Source: Candidatus Binatia bacterium | Lineage (GTDB): Bacteria > Desulfobacterota_B > Binatia > UBA9968 > JAJDTQ01 | DNA: 64,000 nucleotides | NCBI GenBank assembly: GCA_022827045.1 | Contig: JAJDTQ010000006.1 | Location: 1 to 64,000, forward strand | Direction: 5' to 3' | Shown: positions 1-7,960 of the stretch, piece after piece | Numbering within the stretch: the first letter of the stretch is position 1 | Layout: each line of letters starts with the position of its first letter | Position numbers and translations under genes: made by a program | The notes under the pieces: model-generated | The model's input: the letters and a program-made list of their open reading frames with translations, nothing else | The model's database searches: none | What the model was told of the DNA's origin: nothing

Positions 1-1
1 G

Positions 2-529
2 CGCGGCGCCCCGGTGGTGGAACCCGGTCCGCTCTACCGGCTCTCCACCGTCCTGCTCTTCTCCTGTGGTGACGCCGCCCTCGCCCTGGGGGCGGCTCGG
101 TCGTGCCTGGACGCCTTCATGGAACTGGCCGGAGCCAAGACACCCCACAACATGCAGGCCATGCTGCGCGACCAGTCGGCGGTGCAGGTGACGGTGGGTC
201 AGTCCCTGGCCGCGCTGGCGTCCGGTCGTGCCTATCTGCGTGACGCCGTGCGCGCACTTTGGGCCGAAGCCGCGTCGGAGGGGCCTCTCACCTTGGACCG
301 GCGGGTAGCGTTGCGGCTGGCCACGACCCACTGCATTCGGGTCGCGGTGCAGGTGGTGGAGCAACTCTACAACGCCTCCGGCACCACGGTCATCTACGAG
401 GGCAACCTCATCCAGCGCCACTTCCAGGACCTGCACGTGATCAGCCAGCATGCGCAGGCGCGCCAAGTCGCCTATGAGCTGGCCGGGAAGCACGCATTGG
501 GTCTGGAGATCGAAACCACCCGCCTTTGA
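2..529 (+). CDS. Acyl-CoA dehydrogenase-like flavoprotein, C-terminal part (5' truncated by window)
   Basis: The reading frame is open from the first bases and ends with TGA at 527-529, so the N-terminus lies outside the window. About 175 residues remain. They are almost entirely helical, with an alanine-rich bundle and a tail containing YNASGTTVIYEGNLIQRHFQD followed by a helix. This pattern matches the C-terminal domain of type-2 acyl-CoA dehydrogenase and HpaB/DszC-like flavin monooxygenases, where the Arg-His-Phe-x-Asp stretch helps form the flavin and subunit interface. Whether it is a dehydrogenase or a monooxygenase cannot be decided without the missing flavin-binding N-terminus. It converges on the minus-strand amidohydrolase gene just downstream. 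Confidence 0.7.
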   Translation, partial: RGAPVVEPGPLYRLSTVLLFSCGDAALALGAARSCLDAFMELAGAKTPHNMQAMLRDQSAVQVTVGQSLAALASGRAYLRDAVRALWAEAASEGPLTLDRRVALRLATTHCIRVAVQVVEQLYNASGTTVIYEGNLIQRHFQDLHVISQHAQARQVAYELAGKHALGLEIETTRL

Positions 530-549
530 CGGACGGGCTCAAGGACACG

Positions 550-1725
550 TCATGGCGCCGCTCCGCCGCGCCCGTCTCCGCTGCCGGATGGGGAACGCGC
601 CGCGGGGTCCTGCAGCCGCCACAGCCTCTTGGGATTGTCGTGCAGGATCTTGCGCTTCGACTCCTCGTCGATGTCGGTCCGTTGCTGCATGATGCGCAGG
701 GCGTCCATCTGACTCGAGCCGTCGTAGTGCCCGTAGTCGCTGCCGATGACGAGGTTGTCCGGCCCGCAACGGTGGGTGTAGGCGAACTCGTCGTCGTTCT
801 GGCAGGTGACGAAGATGTTGAATTCCTTGAGCACGTCGTCGGGCAGGGGGGTGCCGCGCTGCAGGCTGCGGCGCTTGGCCTCGTGGAGCATCCAGGGGAG
901 CCACATGGAGCCCGCCTCGATGAAGGCCCAGCGGAGGTCGGGGTACTTGAGCGGGAGCTGGCTCTCGATCAGTCCCTCGCACGAACCCGCGGTCAGGAGG
1001 CGGAACCGCATGAGGCCGAAGGCGTTGGGGTCGTAGGCCGGCCGGGTGATGTCGACGATGTCCTGGTTGCCGTTGCCGATGTGGGTGGCGACGACCATGT
1101 CGAGGCGCTGGGCTTCCTCCCAGAGCGGGTGGAAATAGGGGTCGATGACGAGCCGCCGTCCCAGGATCGGCGGGATCGAGATCCCCACCGCGCCGTGGTC
1201 GCGCGCCCAGTTGAGGAGCTCCAGGGACGCGTCCATGCTCATCAACGGCAGCACGGTGCACCACCGCAAACGCCCCTGGGCCCTTTCCCACATGTCCGCC
1301 ACCCAGCGGTTCCAGCTCTTGCACAGCGCCAGCTCCACCTCCGGCTGGTCGGTGGTGGGCACGGTCCAGAGCGTATGGAACAGCACCTGGGTGTCGATTC
1401 CCAAGCGGTCCATGTGCCGCAGCCGCCGCTCCACGTCGTCCTCGCGGGAGCCGATGGGGGTCACGAGGTCGCGGCCCTGCTCGCGGGACCGCTCGGCCAT
1501 CTCTTCCTCGGTGAGGGTAATGAACCGGAAGCCCCGGGCCTGTCCGTTGATGATCCACCACTGGAAGTGAGGGTCCGTGGGGTGAGCCGCCAATACCGGA
1601 CGATACTTCTCGTCCTCCGGATCCATGAACTCCCACGTCCGTTCGGTCTCCACCACGTGGGCGTCGGAGTCGATGAGGGCGTAGTCGGCGTCCGATTCAA
1701 CAACGGGTCGAGCGTTGATGGCCAT
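550..1725 (-). CDS. Amidohydrolase-2 family metal-dependent hydrolase
   Basis: A 391-residue protein of the amidohydrolase-2 (TIM-barrel, ACMSD/decarboxylase-like) family. The metal-binding N-terminal motif reads IDSDAHVVE, a central strand carries ATHIG and the C-terminal barrel has IGSDYGHYD. These fit the family's His and Asp metal ligands, with Asp-Ala-His replacing the classic His-x-His. Such enzymes hydrolyse or decarboxylate small cyclic or aromatic acids; the substrate is not predictable here. The ATG at 1725 is chosen because AGGAGG lies 5 nt upstream. An upstream in-frame start would add 22 poorly conserved residues. It is the last gene of a minus-strand run that includes a TRAP transporter. 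Two paralogs lie at 17507 and 20274. Confidence 0.82.
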   Translation of the reverse strand: MAINARPVVESDADYALIDSDAHVVETERTWEFMDPEDEKYRPVLAAHPTDPHFQWWIINGQARGFRFITLTEEEMAERSREQGRDLVTPIGSREDDVERRLRHMDRLGIDTQVLFHTLWTVPTTDQPEVELALCKSWNRWVADMWERAQGRLRWCTVLPLMSMDASLELLNWARDHGAVGISIPPILGRRLVIDPYFHPLWEEAQRLDMVVATHIGNGNQDIVDITRPAYDPNAFGLMRFRLLTAGSCEGLIESQLPLKYPDLRWAFIEAGSMWLPWMLHEAKRRSLQRGTPLPDDVLKEFNIFVTCQNDDEFAYTHRCGPDNLVIGSDYGHYDGSSQMDALRIMQQRTDIDEESKRKILHDNPKRLWRLQDPAARSPSGSGDGRGGAAP

Positions 1726-1759
1726 GACCGCCTCCTGTCGTTGGTTGGAAGGGCTATCG

Positions 1760-2620
1760 CTACAGCACCACCGCCGACTCGTAGGGCTCATCCAGGGGTG
1801 TGTCGCCGTCGAAGAGATTTCGCGTCGCGATCCAACGGTGCGTTTTCTCGTACACTTCCCGTGTGTAGGGTTCGAAGACCATGCGCTCGCCGACTCCCAT
1901 GGCGCTGACGTCCACCAGTTCGTGGTAGCGCTCGGGAATCTCCCTGAGGAGATAGTGCCGGTACCGCTCCGGCTCCATGTCGATGTCGCGCTGGGCGCGT
2001 TGCAGCGCGTTGAAGTACTTCCTGGTGTCCTCTTCGTCGGCGTCCGGCTCCAGCAGGAAGCCGATCATGAACGTGGTATCGACGATCTTGCGGAACCCCT
2101 GCTGCTCCAGCACGTACATGGGTGCGCCGAAGACGTTGCCGGCCGCAACGTCACGTTCCAGCAGCCGCGCCATGCGGTCTAGCGGTCGGCCGGCAAACTG
2201 CAGCTTCACCTCCGAAGAGTCGAGGATCGGCTCCAGCGCCTGCAAGGCCGAGAAATGGCTCCCGGAGTGATAGCCCACCGCGATCTCCACGTTGGCGAGG
2301 TCGCGGGGCTTGCGGATTTCGGACTCCGGCGGCACGAAGATGCCCGAGGGCGTCACCGAGTAGGCGTGTCCCCACATGCGGCCGTGCTGTCCGGTGGCCG
2401 CCACGTTGACCATCCAGTGACAGGCCGAGCTCACGTCGCAGGCCCGACCGTCCTTCATGTCCTCGAGGGCGCCGTGGCGGACTTCCTTGGGCTTCTCGGA
2501 CTGCTGCGAAACGATACCGAAGACGAACTCGTAGTCCAGCCCCTCGTCCTTGAAGTATCCCAACTCCTCCGCCACCCATTCCTGAAGTCTGCCGTGCGGT
2601 TGTATGCGAAATTTTGCCAT
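1760..2620 (-). CDS. Periplasmic-binding-protein-fold protein (NMT1/SsuA-like) without signal peptide
   Basis: A 286-residue protein starting MAKFRIQPHGRLQEWVAEELGYF. The pattern of an early strand followed by a helix ending in E-LGYFKDEGLDYEF is typical of NitT/TauT/THI5-type substrate-binding proteins. No signal peptide or lipobox is visible, and no ABC permease or ATPase is encoded nearby, so import is doubtful. A cytoplasmic enzyme or sensor of the same fold, such as 4,5-dihydroxyphthalate decarboxylase relatives, is an alternative. The ATG at 2620 is preferred because GGACAGGA lies just upstream. It sits 34 nt before the amidohydrolase gene and is probably co-transcribed with it. Confidence 0.65.
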   Translation of the reverse strand: MAKFRIQPHGRLQEWVAEELGYFKDEGLDYEFVFGIVSQQSEKPKEVRHGALEDMKDGRACDVSSACHWMVNVAATGQHGRMWGHAYSVTPSGIFVPPESEIRKPRDLANVEIAVGYHSGSHFSALQALEPILDSSEVKLQFAGRPLDRMARLLERDVAAGNVFGAPMYVLEQQGFRKIVDTTFMIGFLLEPDADEEDTRKYFNALQRAQRDIDMEPERYRHYLLREIPERYHELVDVSAMGVGERMVFEPYTREVYEKTHRWIATRNLFDGDTPLDEPYESAVVL

Positions 2621-2823
2621 GTTTCCTGTCCTTCCGAACGTGGTTCTCGACCGCTTGTCGACGTACAACGTTACTGAAAGGACGGCGGCGCGTCAATGGC
2701 GCGAACGGCGCGGTGGTGGCGCAGGACGAGGCATGACCGGCGGCGCGGAGCCCGCGAAGAAGGGGCTCCCCGCCCAGGGACGGGAAGCCTGCTTCTCCGG
2801 CAAAACCCGGGCAAGAACCCGGC

Positions 2824-3471
2824 TCAGCGGCTTTCCTTCACCACCTCCACCGGCTCGGACGCGCTCCGTCCGTCGCCGGTGGTTTCCCCGGGGGAGGCCA
2901 CGAAGGTCTGGTCGGCGTTGACCGATCCGGGGGTGGCACGGCTGGGTCCGTGCCAGGTAAAGTCGGCCAGGGCATTGCCCGAGCCCCTGAGCTGGAGCGA
3001 GTGGCCGGTCTGCGTGGAGTTGGTTTCGCGCACGCCGATGTCCTTGGCCGCAAGGCCCTCGGCCGGTCCCGAGGCCGCGGTAAAGCCGCCCTCGTAGCTC
3101 ATGAACTGAACCACTTCCTTGTTCGGGTTGACCAGCGCGATGCCGTCCGGCGCGCCGTTCTCGATGCGGTTGATGGGAAACGAGACCGTGCCGTACCCTC
3201 CCTGCTGGTCGGCAATGGTGCCCTCCAGGGGGATGGTCCGGTACGGCCTGCCGTTTTTGCCGTTGTACAGGACGAGGCTCCACCCCTTCATGTCGGCGCC
3301 GGCCGGACCGGCGACCTCCACTCCCTCGTCCGCGTCCGCGCCACGGTTGTCGTAGTGGACTTCGTTGATGAAGATGCCCTGGCTCCACGCCGGAAACCCG
3401 GCCCACAGGAACACCCCCAATATCGCGGCGGTCAATAGCCACGGCCGACGGCCTCTCGAACCTTTGCGCAT
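2824..3471 (-). CDS. Secreted lamin-tail-domain (LTD) protein
   Basis: A 215-residue protein with a clear signal peptide: a basic start (MRKGSRGRRP), a hydrophobic core and an AWSQG cleavage region near residue 30. The mature part starts IFINEVHYDN and contains WSLVLYNG, YGTVSFP, DGIALV and FMSYEGGF. These are hallmarks of the extracellular lamin-tail domain, which folds as an Ig-like beta sandwich. In many bacteria this domain is fused to a nuclease or phosphatase; here no catalytic domain follows, only a short Ser/Glu-rich tail. The function is unknown; an adhesion or surface module is a guess. The RBS GGAGG precedes ATG 3471. It lies between the TRAP genes and the binding-protein-like gene. 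Confidence 0.75.
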   Translation of the reverse strand: MRKGSRGRRPWLLTAAILGVFLWAGFPAWSQGIFINEVHYDNRGADADEGVEVAGPAGADMKGWSLVLYNGKNGRPYRTIPLEGTIADQQGGYGTVSFPINRIENGAPDGIALVNPNKEVVQFMSYEGGFTAASGPAEGLAAKDIGVRETNSTQTGHSLQLRGSGNALADFTWHGPSRATPGSVNADQTFVASPGETTGDGRSASEPVEVVKESR

Positions 3472-3653
3472 TGTGTACCTCCTTCGCGCAAGACGTTTGG
3501 ATCATGCCGGGTCCATGGCGTCCCGGCGCCTATAATGGATCAATCGCCGGAAAGGCCGGAGACTTTAGCGCGGCTTCGCGATTTTTCGGGAGCGAGACCG
3601 GAATCCGCGGAAGGCAGCGCCGCGGGCGGGTTGTGGGGGCGTGGGGGGAAGGG

Positions 3654-4967
3654 TCAGTTCATGAGGCTGGGCAGCCACAGCACGAGCGCGGGAAAGATGA
3701 TCATGAGCGCCATGACCACGAGGTTCAGCCCCACGAACGGCAGGGCTGCGCGGTAGATGTCGCCCATGGTGGTGCCGGGCGACGCGATGCCCTTCATGAC
3801 GAACAGCGACAGCCCGAAGGGCGGCGAGATGGTGGCCAGCTCCAGGTTCAGGAGCATGATGGCGCCGAACCAGACCGGGTCCCATCCCAGGGCGTTGACG
3901 ATGGGCATGTAGATGGGGATGGTCACCAGCACGATGGAGGTCTGCTCGATGAACATGCCGAGGAACACCAGCACCACCTGCATCAGGATCAGGATGACGA
4001 TGGGGTGCACGGGCAGGTCCACAACCAGATGGGTGATCCCGGAGGTGACGCCGGTGAAGGCCAGGACCTGGCTGAAGGCGGCCGAGCCGGTGAGGATGAT
4101 CAGCACCATCACGGCGATGGAGGTGGTGGTGCCCACCGCTTCCTTGGTCACGGTCCAGGTAAGCTTGCCGTAGGCCATGGCCAGCAGGAAACAGAAGAGC
4201 GCGCCGACGGCGGCGGCCTCCGTGGGGGTGGCCACGCCGAAGAAGATGGTGCCGATGACGATGACGATGACGGACACCAGCGGCACCACGTACCGGAACG
4301 TGTCCGCGATGCGGCGCCCCAGGGGCGTCGGCGCCACGTCGTAGGCGGGGGCCAGGGAGGGTTGGAGGGTGCAGCGGATGACGATATAGGCGGCGTAGAC
4401 GCCGGCCAGCATCAGGCCGGGAATGATGATGCCCACCAGGAGCTTGCCCACCGAGATCTTGCCCAGGCTCGCCAGGATGACGCCCAGGGCGGTGGGCGGG
4501 ATCATGATCGCCAGGCTGCCGCTGGCGAGGATGGGCCCGTAGGACATGGACTTGCTGTAGCCGCGCTTCTCCATGTCCGGCACCAGGGTGGAGCCGAGCA
4601 TGGCCACGCTGCCCATGGCCACTCCGGTGAGGGTGGCGAAGAGCGCGCCGGCCCCCACCGCGAGCAGTGACAGCCTGCCGGCGATGCGCCCCAGCCACTC
4701 GTCCAGCACGTCGATCATCTTGTAGGCCACGCCGGAATGGAACATCACCGCGCCCATGAGGATGAACATGGGCACGGGCACGAGCACGAAGGTGGAGATG
4801 GAGCTGTCGATGCTGAGGACAAGTTGCTGCAGCCCGATGGAGCCGCCCCAGAAGACGTAGACGCCGATGATGTTCACCAGCGTGAAGGCGAAGGCCACCG
4901 GCAGTCCGGTGAGCAGCAGCACGGTCAGACCGCCGAAGAAGAAGAGCATGTAGGCCCACCACTCCAC
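3654..4967 (-). CDS. dctM: TRAP transporter large permease subunit (DctM family)
   Basis: A 437-residue polytopic membrane protein with about 11-12 hydrophobic helices, the normal DctM size. Family features include the N-terminal LTGLPVAFAFTLVNI helix, PVPMFILMGAVMFHSGV, GVAMGSVAMLGSTLVPDMEKRGY and the proline-rich IMIPPTALGVILASL. It forms the Na+-coupled transport channel of a tripartite TRAP importer in the inner membrane. The GTG at 4967 follows GAGG by about 9 nt and lies 11 nt after the small-permease stop, so the two are translated from one message. The ligand cannot be read from the permease; TRAP systems import carboxylates, keto acids, sulfonates and similar organic anions. Confidence 0.93.
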   Translation of the reverse strand: MEWWAYMLFFFGGLTVLLLTGLPVAFAFTLVNIIGVYVFWGGSIGLQQLVLSIDSSISTFVLVPVPMFILMGAVMFHSGVAYKMIDVLDEWLGRIAGRLSLLAVGAGALFATLTGVAMGSVAMLGSTLVPDMEKRGYSKSMSYGPILASGSLAIMIPPTALGVILASLGKISVGKLLVGIIIPGLMLAGVYAAYIVIRCTLQPSLAPAYDVAPTPLGRRIADTFRYVVPLVSVIVIVIGTIFFGVATPTEAAAVGALFCFLLAMAYGKLTWTVTKEAVGTTTSIAVMVLIILTGSAAFSQVLAFTGVTSGITHLVVDLPVHPIVILILMQVVLVFLGMFIEQTSIVLVTIPIYMPIVNALGWDPVWFGAIMLLNLELATISPPFGLSLFVMKGIASPGTTMGDIYRAALPFVGLNLVVMALMIIFPALVLWLPSLMN

Positions 4968-4978
4968 CGGCGCTTACC

Positions 4979-5500
4979 TCATTGGCCTGGGTCGGCGGTG
5001 GCCGGCGGCGCGCCGTCGTCGAGGGCGCGCCGGGCCCGTCTCATGAACTGGAGGGAGAGGAGAAAGCAGCCCAACGGGATCACGCCCAGGTTGATGACCC
5101 TGGGGATCTCGATCTCGGCCGGGATGAGGATACCCCGCTGCCAGGAGGTGACAGCTTCGACGGTGCCGTAGTAGGCCACCACCAGGCAGATCAGGGCGCC
5201 GATGACGGAGTTGACGCAGGTCAGCCGGCGGCGGGTCGCGGCTCCGAGCCGGGTGACCAGCAGGTCGATGGTGACGTGCTCTTCCCGCCGGAGCACCCAG
5301 GCGGCGCCCAGGAAGGCGATGTAGACAAGCAGCGTTCCGCTGATCTGGTCGACCCCCAGCAGGCCCTCCCGCAGACCGTACCGGAAGAAGACCTTGACGG
5401 AGGTGAGGAGCATGACGGCCACCAAGAGGGCGCCCGACAGCGCCGCGCCGGCATCCAGGAGCCAGTCGAAGATGCGGATGATTTTCTTGCCGGCCGTCAT
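4979..5500 (-). CDS. dctQ: TRAP transporter small permease subunit (DctQ family)
   Basis: A 173-residue protein with four hydrophobic segments, at roughly 15-35, 55-75, 95-115 and 135-155. It shows the DctQ pattern of an amphipathic first helix, FFRYGLREGLLGVDQISG, and a charged RREEHVTIDLL loop before helix 3. DctQ partners the large permease in the inner membrane and stabilises the complex. It sits 16 nt after the binding-protein gene and 11 nt before dctM, giving the classic P-Q-M order. The C-terminal tail is alanine- and proline-rich and probably unstructured. Confidence 0.92.
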   Translation of the reverse strand: MTAGKKIIRIFDWLLDAGAALSGALLVAVMLLTSVKVFFRYGLREGLLGVDQISGTLLVYIAFLGAAWVLRREEHVTIDLLVTRLGAATRRRLTCVNSVIGALICLVVAYYGTVEAVTSWQRGILIPAEIEIPRVINLGVIPLGCFLLSLQFMRRARRALDDGAPPATADPGQ

Positions 5501-5516
5501 GCAGGGGTGTGAGTCG

Positions 5517-6518
5517 TCAGTTGTATCCCATCAGCTTCCTGGCCGCGGCATAGTCGTCCGCGCTCATCACGGTCTTGAAATGCGCCCACAGGGCCTCGTT
5601 GGAGGTCTTGGCCCAGTTCTTCGCCTCGGCGTCCGAGAACTTGATGACCTTCATGCCGGCCTTCTTCATGGCCGCCAACTGATAGGCCTGGTGCGCGGAC
5701 ATCCACCCGGCGGACCAGCGCTGGACCGGCGCCACGGAATCCAGCATGGCCTGCTGCACGTCCTTGGACAGGCTGTTCCACTTCTTCAGGTTCACCGCGA
5801 TGCCGATGCCGTCCCGGTACAGCGGGTGGCCGATGAGGAACTTGGTCACCTTGTGCCAGCCGAAGTTGGTGAAGCCGTCATAGTACGGCCAAGTGAAGCC
5901 TTCCACCGTGCCTCTCTCCAGGGCGAGGTAGACTTCCGACGGCGGAAGGGTTACCGGCTCCGCGCCCACCGCCTTGACGAAGAAGCGCGTGAGCGGCGGG
6001 ACCCGGATCTTCATGCCCTTGAGGTCGGCCGGGCTGGACACCTCCTTCTGGGTGGACATGAAATGGTTGCCGGTGTTCCGGTCGCCCGAGAAGGCGCCCA
6101 GGTAGCGCACACCCTGCTTCTCGTACATCTTCACCATGAAGTCGTGCAGCGCGTTCCCCGGCCCGCCGTCGGGAGGCTCCATCGGCGACAGCTCGGTGAC
6201 GTATCCCGGCTTGACCACGCCCGCCCAGTAGTTCAGGGCGCCGTACCAGACATCGAAAACGCCTCGCACCAGCGCCTCCGGTTGGTCGAAGGTCGGCACC
6301 ACCTCCCGCGCTCCCTTGAAGTTGATGACGACCTTGCCCTTTGCGCGCCGGTTCACTTCTTCCATGTAGCGGATGCCGACATCGGCCGCGGAAGAGACCC
6401 CCGGCGGCCAGGAGCCCACCATGTTCAATTTGGTCTGGGCGGATGCGTGTTCGGCTCCGCTCCAGAACAGCGCCAGCGCCGCCACAACGAATACTCCGAT
6501 CAAGCCGTTTCGCTTCAT
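5517..6518 (-). CDS. dctP: TRAP transporter solute-binding protein (DctP family)
   Basis: A 333-residue periplasmic binding protein. It starts MKRNGLIGVFVVAALALF with cleavage expected after AEHASAQ. The mature chain shows DctP landmarks: a ligand-contact strand with FDVWYGALNYWAG, the domain-crossing ADLKGMKIRVPPLT with the conserved Arg that binds the carboxylate or anion, LPPSEVYLALERGTVEGFTWPYYDG and the C-terminal long-helix region. It delivers ligand to DctQM. ATG 6518 is chosen over an upstream in-frame start because AGGAGGAG lies just before it and the signal peptide begins there. It is the first TRAP gene, about 160 nt after the TPP-decarboxylase genes on the same strand. Confidence 0.93.
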   Translation of the reverse strand: MKRNGLIGVFVVAALALFWSGAEHASAQTKLNMVGSWPPGVSSAADVGIRYMEEVNRRAKGKVVINFKGAREVVPTFDQPEALVRGVFDVWYGALNYWAGVVKPGYVTELSPMEPPDGGPGNALHDFMVKMYEKQGVRYLGAFSGDRNTGNHFMSTQKEVSSPADLKGMKIRVPPLTRFFVKAVGAEPVTLPPSEVYLALERGTVEGFTWPYYDGFTNFGWHKVTKFLIGHPLYRDGIGIAVNLKKWNSLSKDVQQAMLDSVAPVQRWSAGWMSAHQAYQLAAMKKAGMKVIKFSDAEAKNWAKTSNEALWAHFKTVMSADDYAAARKLMGYN

Positions 6519-6680
6519 CTTCGCTCCTCCTCTCGGGGCACCATGCAGAGGCGCCCGCAACGCGTAAGTCCCGGGAACTCGTCGGTTCCCGCCGATGCCC
6601 GGCCCGATTAGACGCCTTTGCCGGAACCCTGTCAACATGTTTCGGCGGCCGGGAAGGCCCTTGCTCGGATGGCCTGAGAT

Positions 6681-7289
6681 TCAGGAGCGGAACATGGCCG
6701 GCACGTAGCGCGGCGCCCCGATCGCATCCATGAAACGCTGCTTCATCATGGGCGGGTTCATGGGGAACGCCGGCTTCACCGGGGGTATGTCAGGTTCGGT
6801 GGCCAGCACCAGGAAGGATGGGCCGTCCTCTGTCAAGGCCGGCGGCAGGAGCGTCCGGAAGGCTTCGAGTGAGGCCACGCTCTCTGCCTTGCCGATGCCG
6901 GCTGAACGGGCCAGCATCGCCAGGTCGAGTTCCGTGTTGGTGAGCGGCTGCCCTCCGGACGCCGCGTGGATGTTGTTGTTCACCAGCAGCACGGTGAGGT
7001 TCGGCGGAGCCACGGACCCCACGGTGATCAGGGTTCCCAGGTGCATCATCAGGCCACCGTCGCCCTCCGCCGCGACCACCCTCCTCTGGGGTTGGGCCAC
7101 CGCCAGGCCCAGGGCCAGCGGCAGTGCCAACCCCATGGCGTCTTCCAGGTAGAAGTTCTCCGGGCGGTCGCAGACGTTGGACCAGACGTAGGAAGCGTTG
7201 CCCAGGGAGGTCACCACCAGGGTCTCGGCCGACACGCATTCGGCGAGGACCCGGTAGTAGGCTTCGCGTGTCGGAGGTGAGTCGCTCAC
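6681..7289 (-). CDS. TPP-dependent decarboxylase, beta (TPP-binding) subunit, sulfopyruvate/phosphonopyruvate decarboxylase-like
   Basis: A 202-residue subunit with the C-terminal half of a thiamine-diphosphate enzyme. The cofactor and Mg2+ motif runs from EGDGGLMMHLGTL to VNNN, matching the GDG-x(24-27)-NN signature. It is expected to pair with the alpha subunit encoded just upstream to decarboxylate a 2-oxo acid, as in ComDE sulfopyruvate decarboxylase or phosphonopyruvate decarboxylase. The start is a GTG at 7289 whose last bases overlap the alpha stop codon (GTGA), indicating translational coupling. An in-frame upstream extension into the alpha gene is rejected because its composition is out of character. 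Substrate specificity is not established. Confidence 0.85.
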   Translation of the reverse strand: MSDSPPTREAYYRVLAECVSAETLVVTSLGNASYVWSNVCDRPENFYLEDAMGLALPLALGLAVAQPQRRVVAAEGDGGLMMHLGTLITVGSVAPPNLTVLLVNNNIHAASGGQPLTNTELDLAMLARSAGIGKAESVASLEAFRTLLPPALTEDGPSFLVLATEPDIPPVKPAFPMNPPMMKQRFMDAIGAPRYVPAMFRS

Positions 7290-7798
7290 CAGCGGATGTC
7301 CTCGCTGTCCAGCAGCAGCACGAATGGCGCCGAGCCCTCCTCGGCGAAGGTGGCGGCCGTTTCCACCTGCGGGCCAATGGCCAGGTCCGGTTGGGCTACG
7401 GCATAGGAGAGCCCGTAGGCCCGCAGCACCGGCTCCGTCGCACGTCCCTTGGGGATGTGGTAGAAGACGGGGTCCCGCGGCGAGCCGCGGTACGATGCCA
7501 GGATGAGGATCGGGAACTGGTAGCGCTGGGCCAGGCACACCATGCCCGCGCCCGTGGTCAGGAGCCCGACGTTCTGGATCAGCAGCACGGTGCGGGCGCC
7601 GCCCAGCCGCGCGCCGCAGGAGATGGAGAGGGCCTCCTCCTCGTGGGTGGCGCGGATCAGGGTCATGTCCGGATCTTCGTCCACCCTTTCCATGAAGACC
7701 CCGATCCAGCTATCGGGGACCGAGACCACGACGCTGACACCGGCCCGTTTCAGGGCGGCCAGCAGTTCGCTGGGGCGGTGATTGGTTCCCTCGCTCAT
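7286..7798 (-). CDS. TPP-dependent decarboxylase, alpha (PP-domain partner) subunit, sulfopyruvate/phosphonopyruvate decarboxylase-like
   Basis: A 170-residue protein matching the N-terminal pyrimidine-binding domain of TPP enzymes. It has VSVVVSVPDSWIGVFME, ATHEEEALSISCGARLGG with the conserved Glu that activates the thiazolium cofactor, and VLLIQNVGLLTTGAG. Splitting the enzyme into two small subunits is typical of sulfopyruvate decarboxylase (ComD/ComE) and some phosphonopyruvate decarboxylases. It overlaps the beta gene by 4 nt. ATG 7798 is chosen; a GTG six codons upstream is also possible, and neither has a strong RBS. A product of this pair would be an aldehyde plus CO2. Confidence 0.83.
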   Translation of the reverse strand: MSEGTNHRPSELLAALKRAGVSVVVSVPDSWIGVFMERVDEDPDMTLIRATHEEEALSISCGARLGGARTVLLIQNVGLLTTGAGMVCLAQRYQFPILILASYRGSPRDPVFYHIPKGRATEPVLRAYGLSYAVAQPDLAIGPQVETAATFAEEGSAPFVLLLDSEDIRW

Positions 7799-7960
7799 GG
7801 GATTCGCAACGTACACAAGCCCGCGGCCAACGGTTCTTCGCCGGCGGCCCGACGGGTCAGCCGGGCGCGATCATAGCCAAGGCGTCTACGGATAACAAGA
7901 CGGAACTGCTATGAACAGGTGTGAGGGACCGGCCGTACGGGATCGGGTCCGACAGCCGCC

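Noticed and set aside
3471..4670. A 399-residue plus-strand frame rich in His, Asp and Gln
   Set aside because: It is antisense to the well-supported TRAP large permease; its odd composition follows from reading membrane-protein codons backwards.
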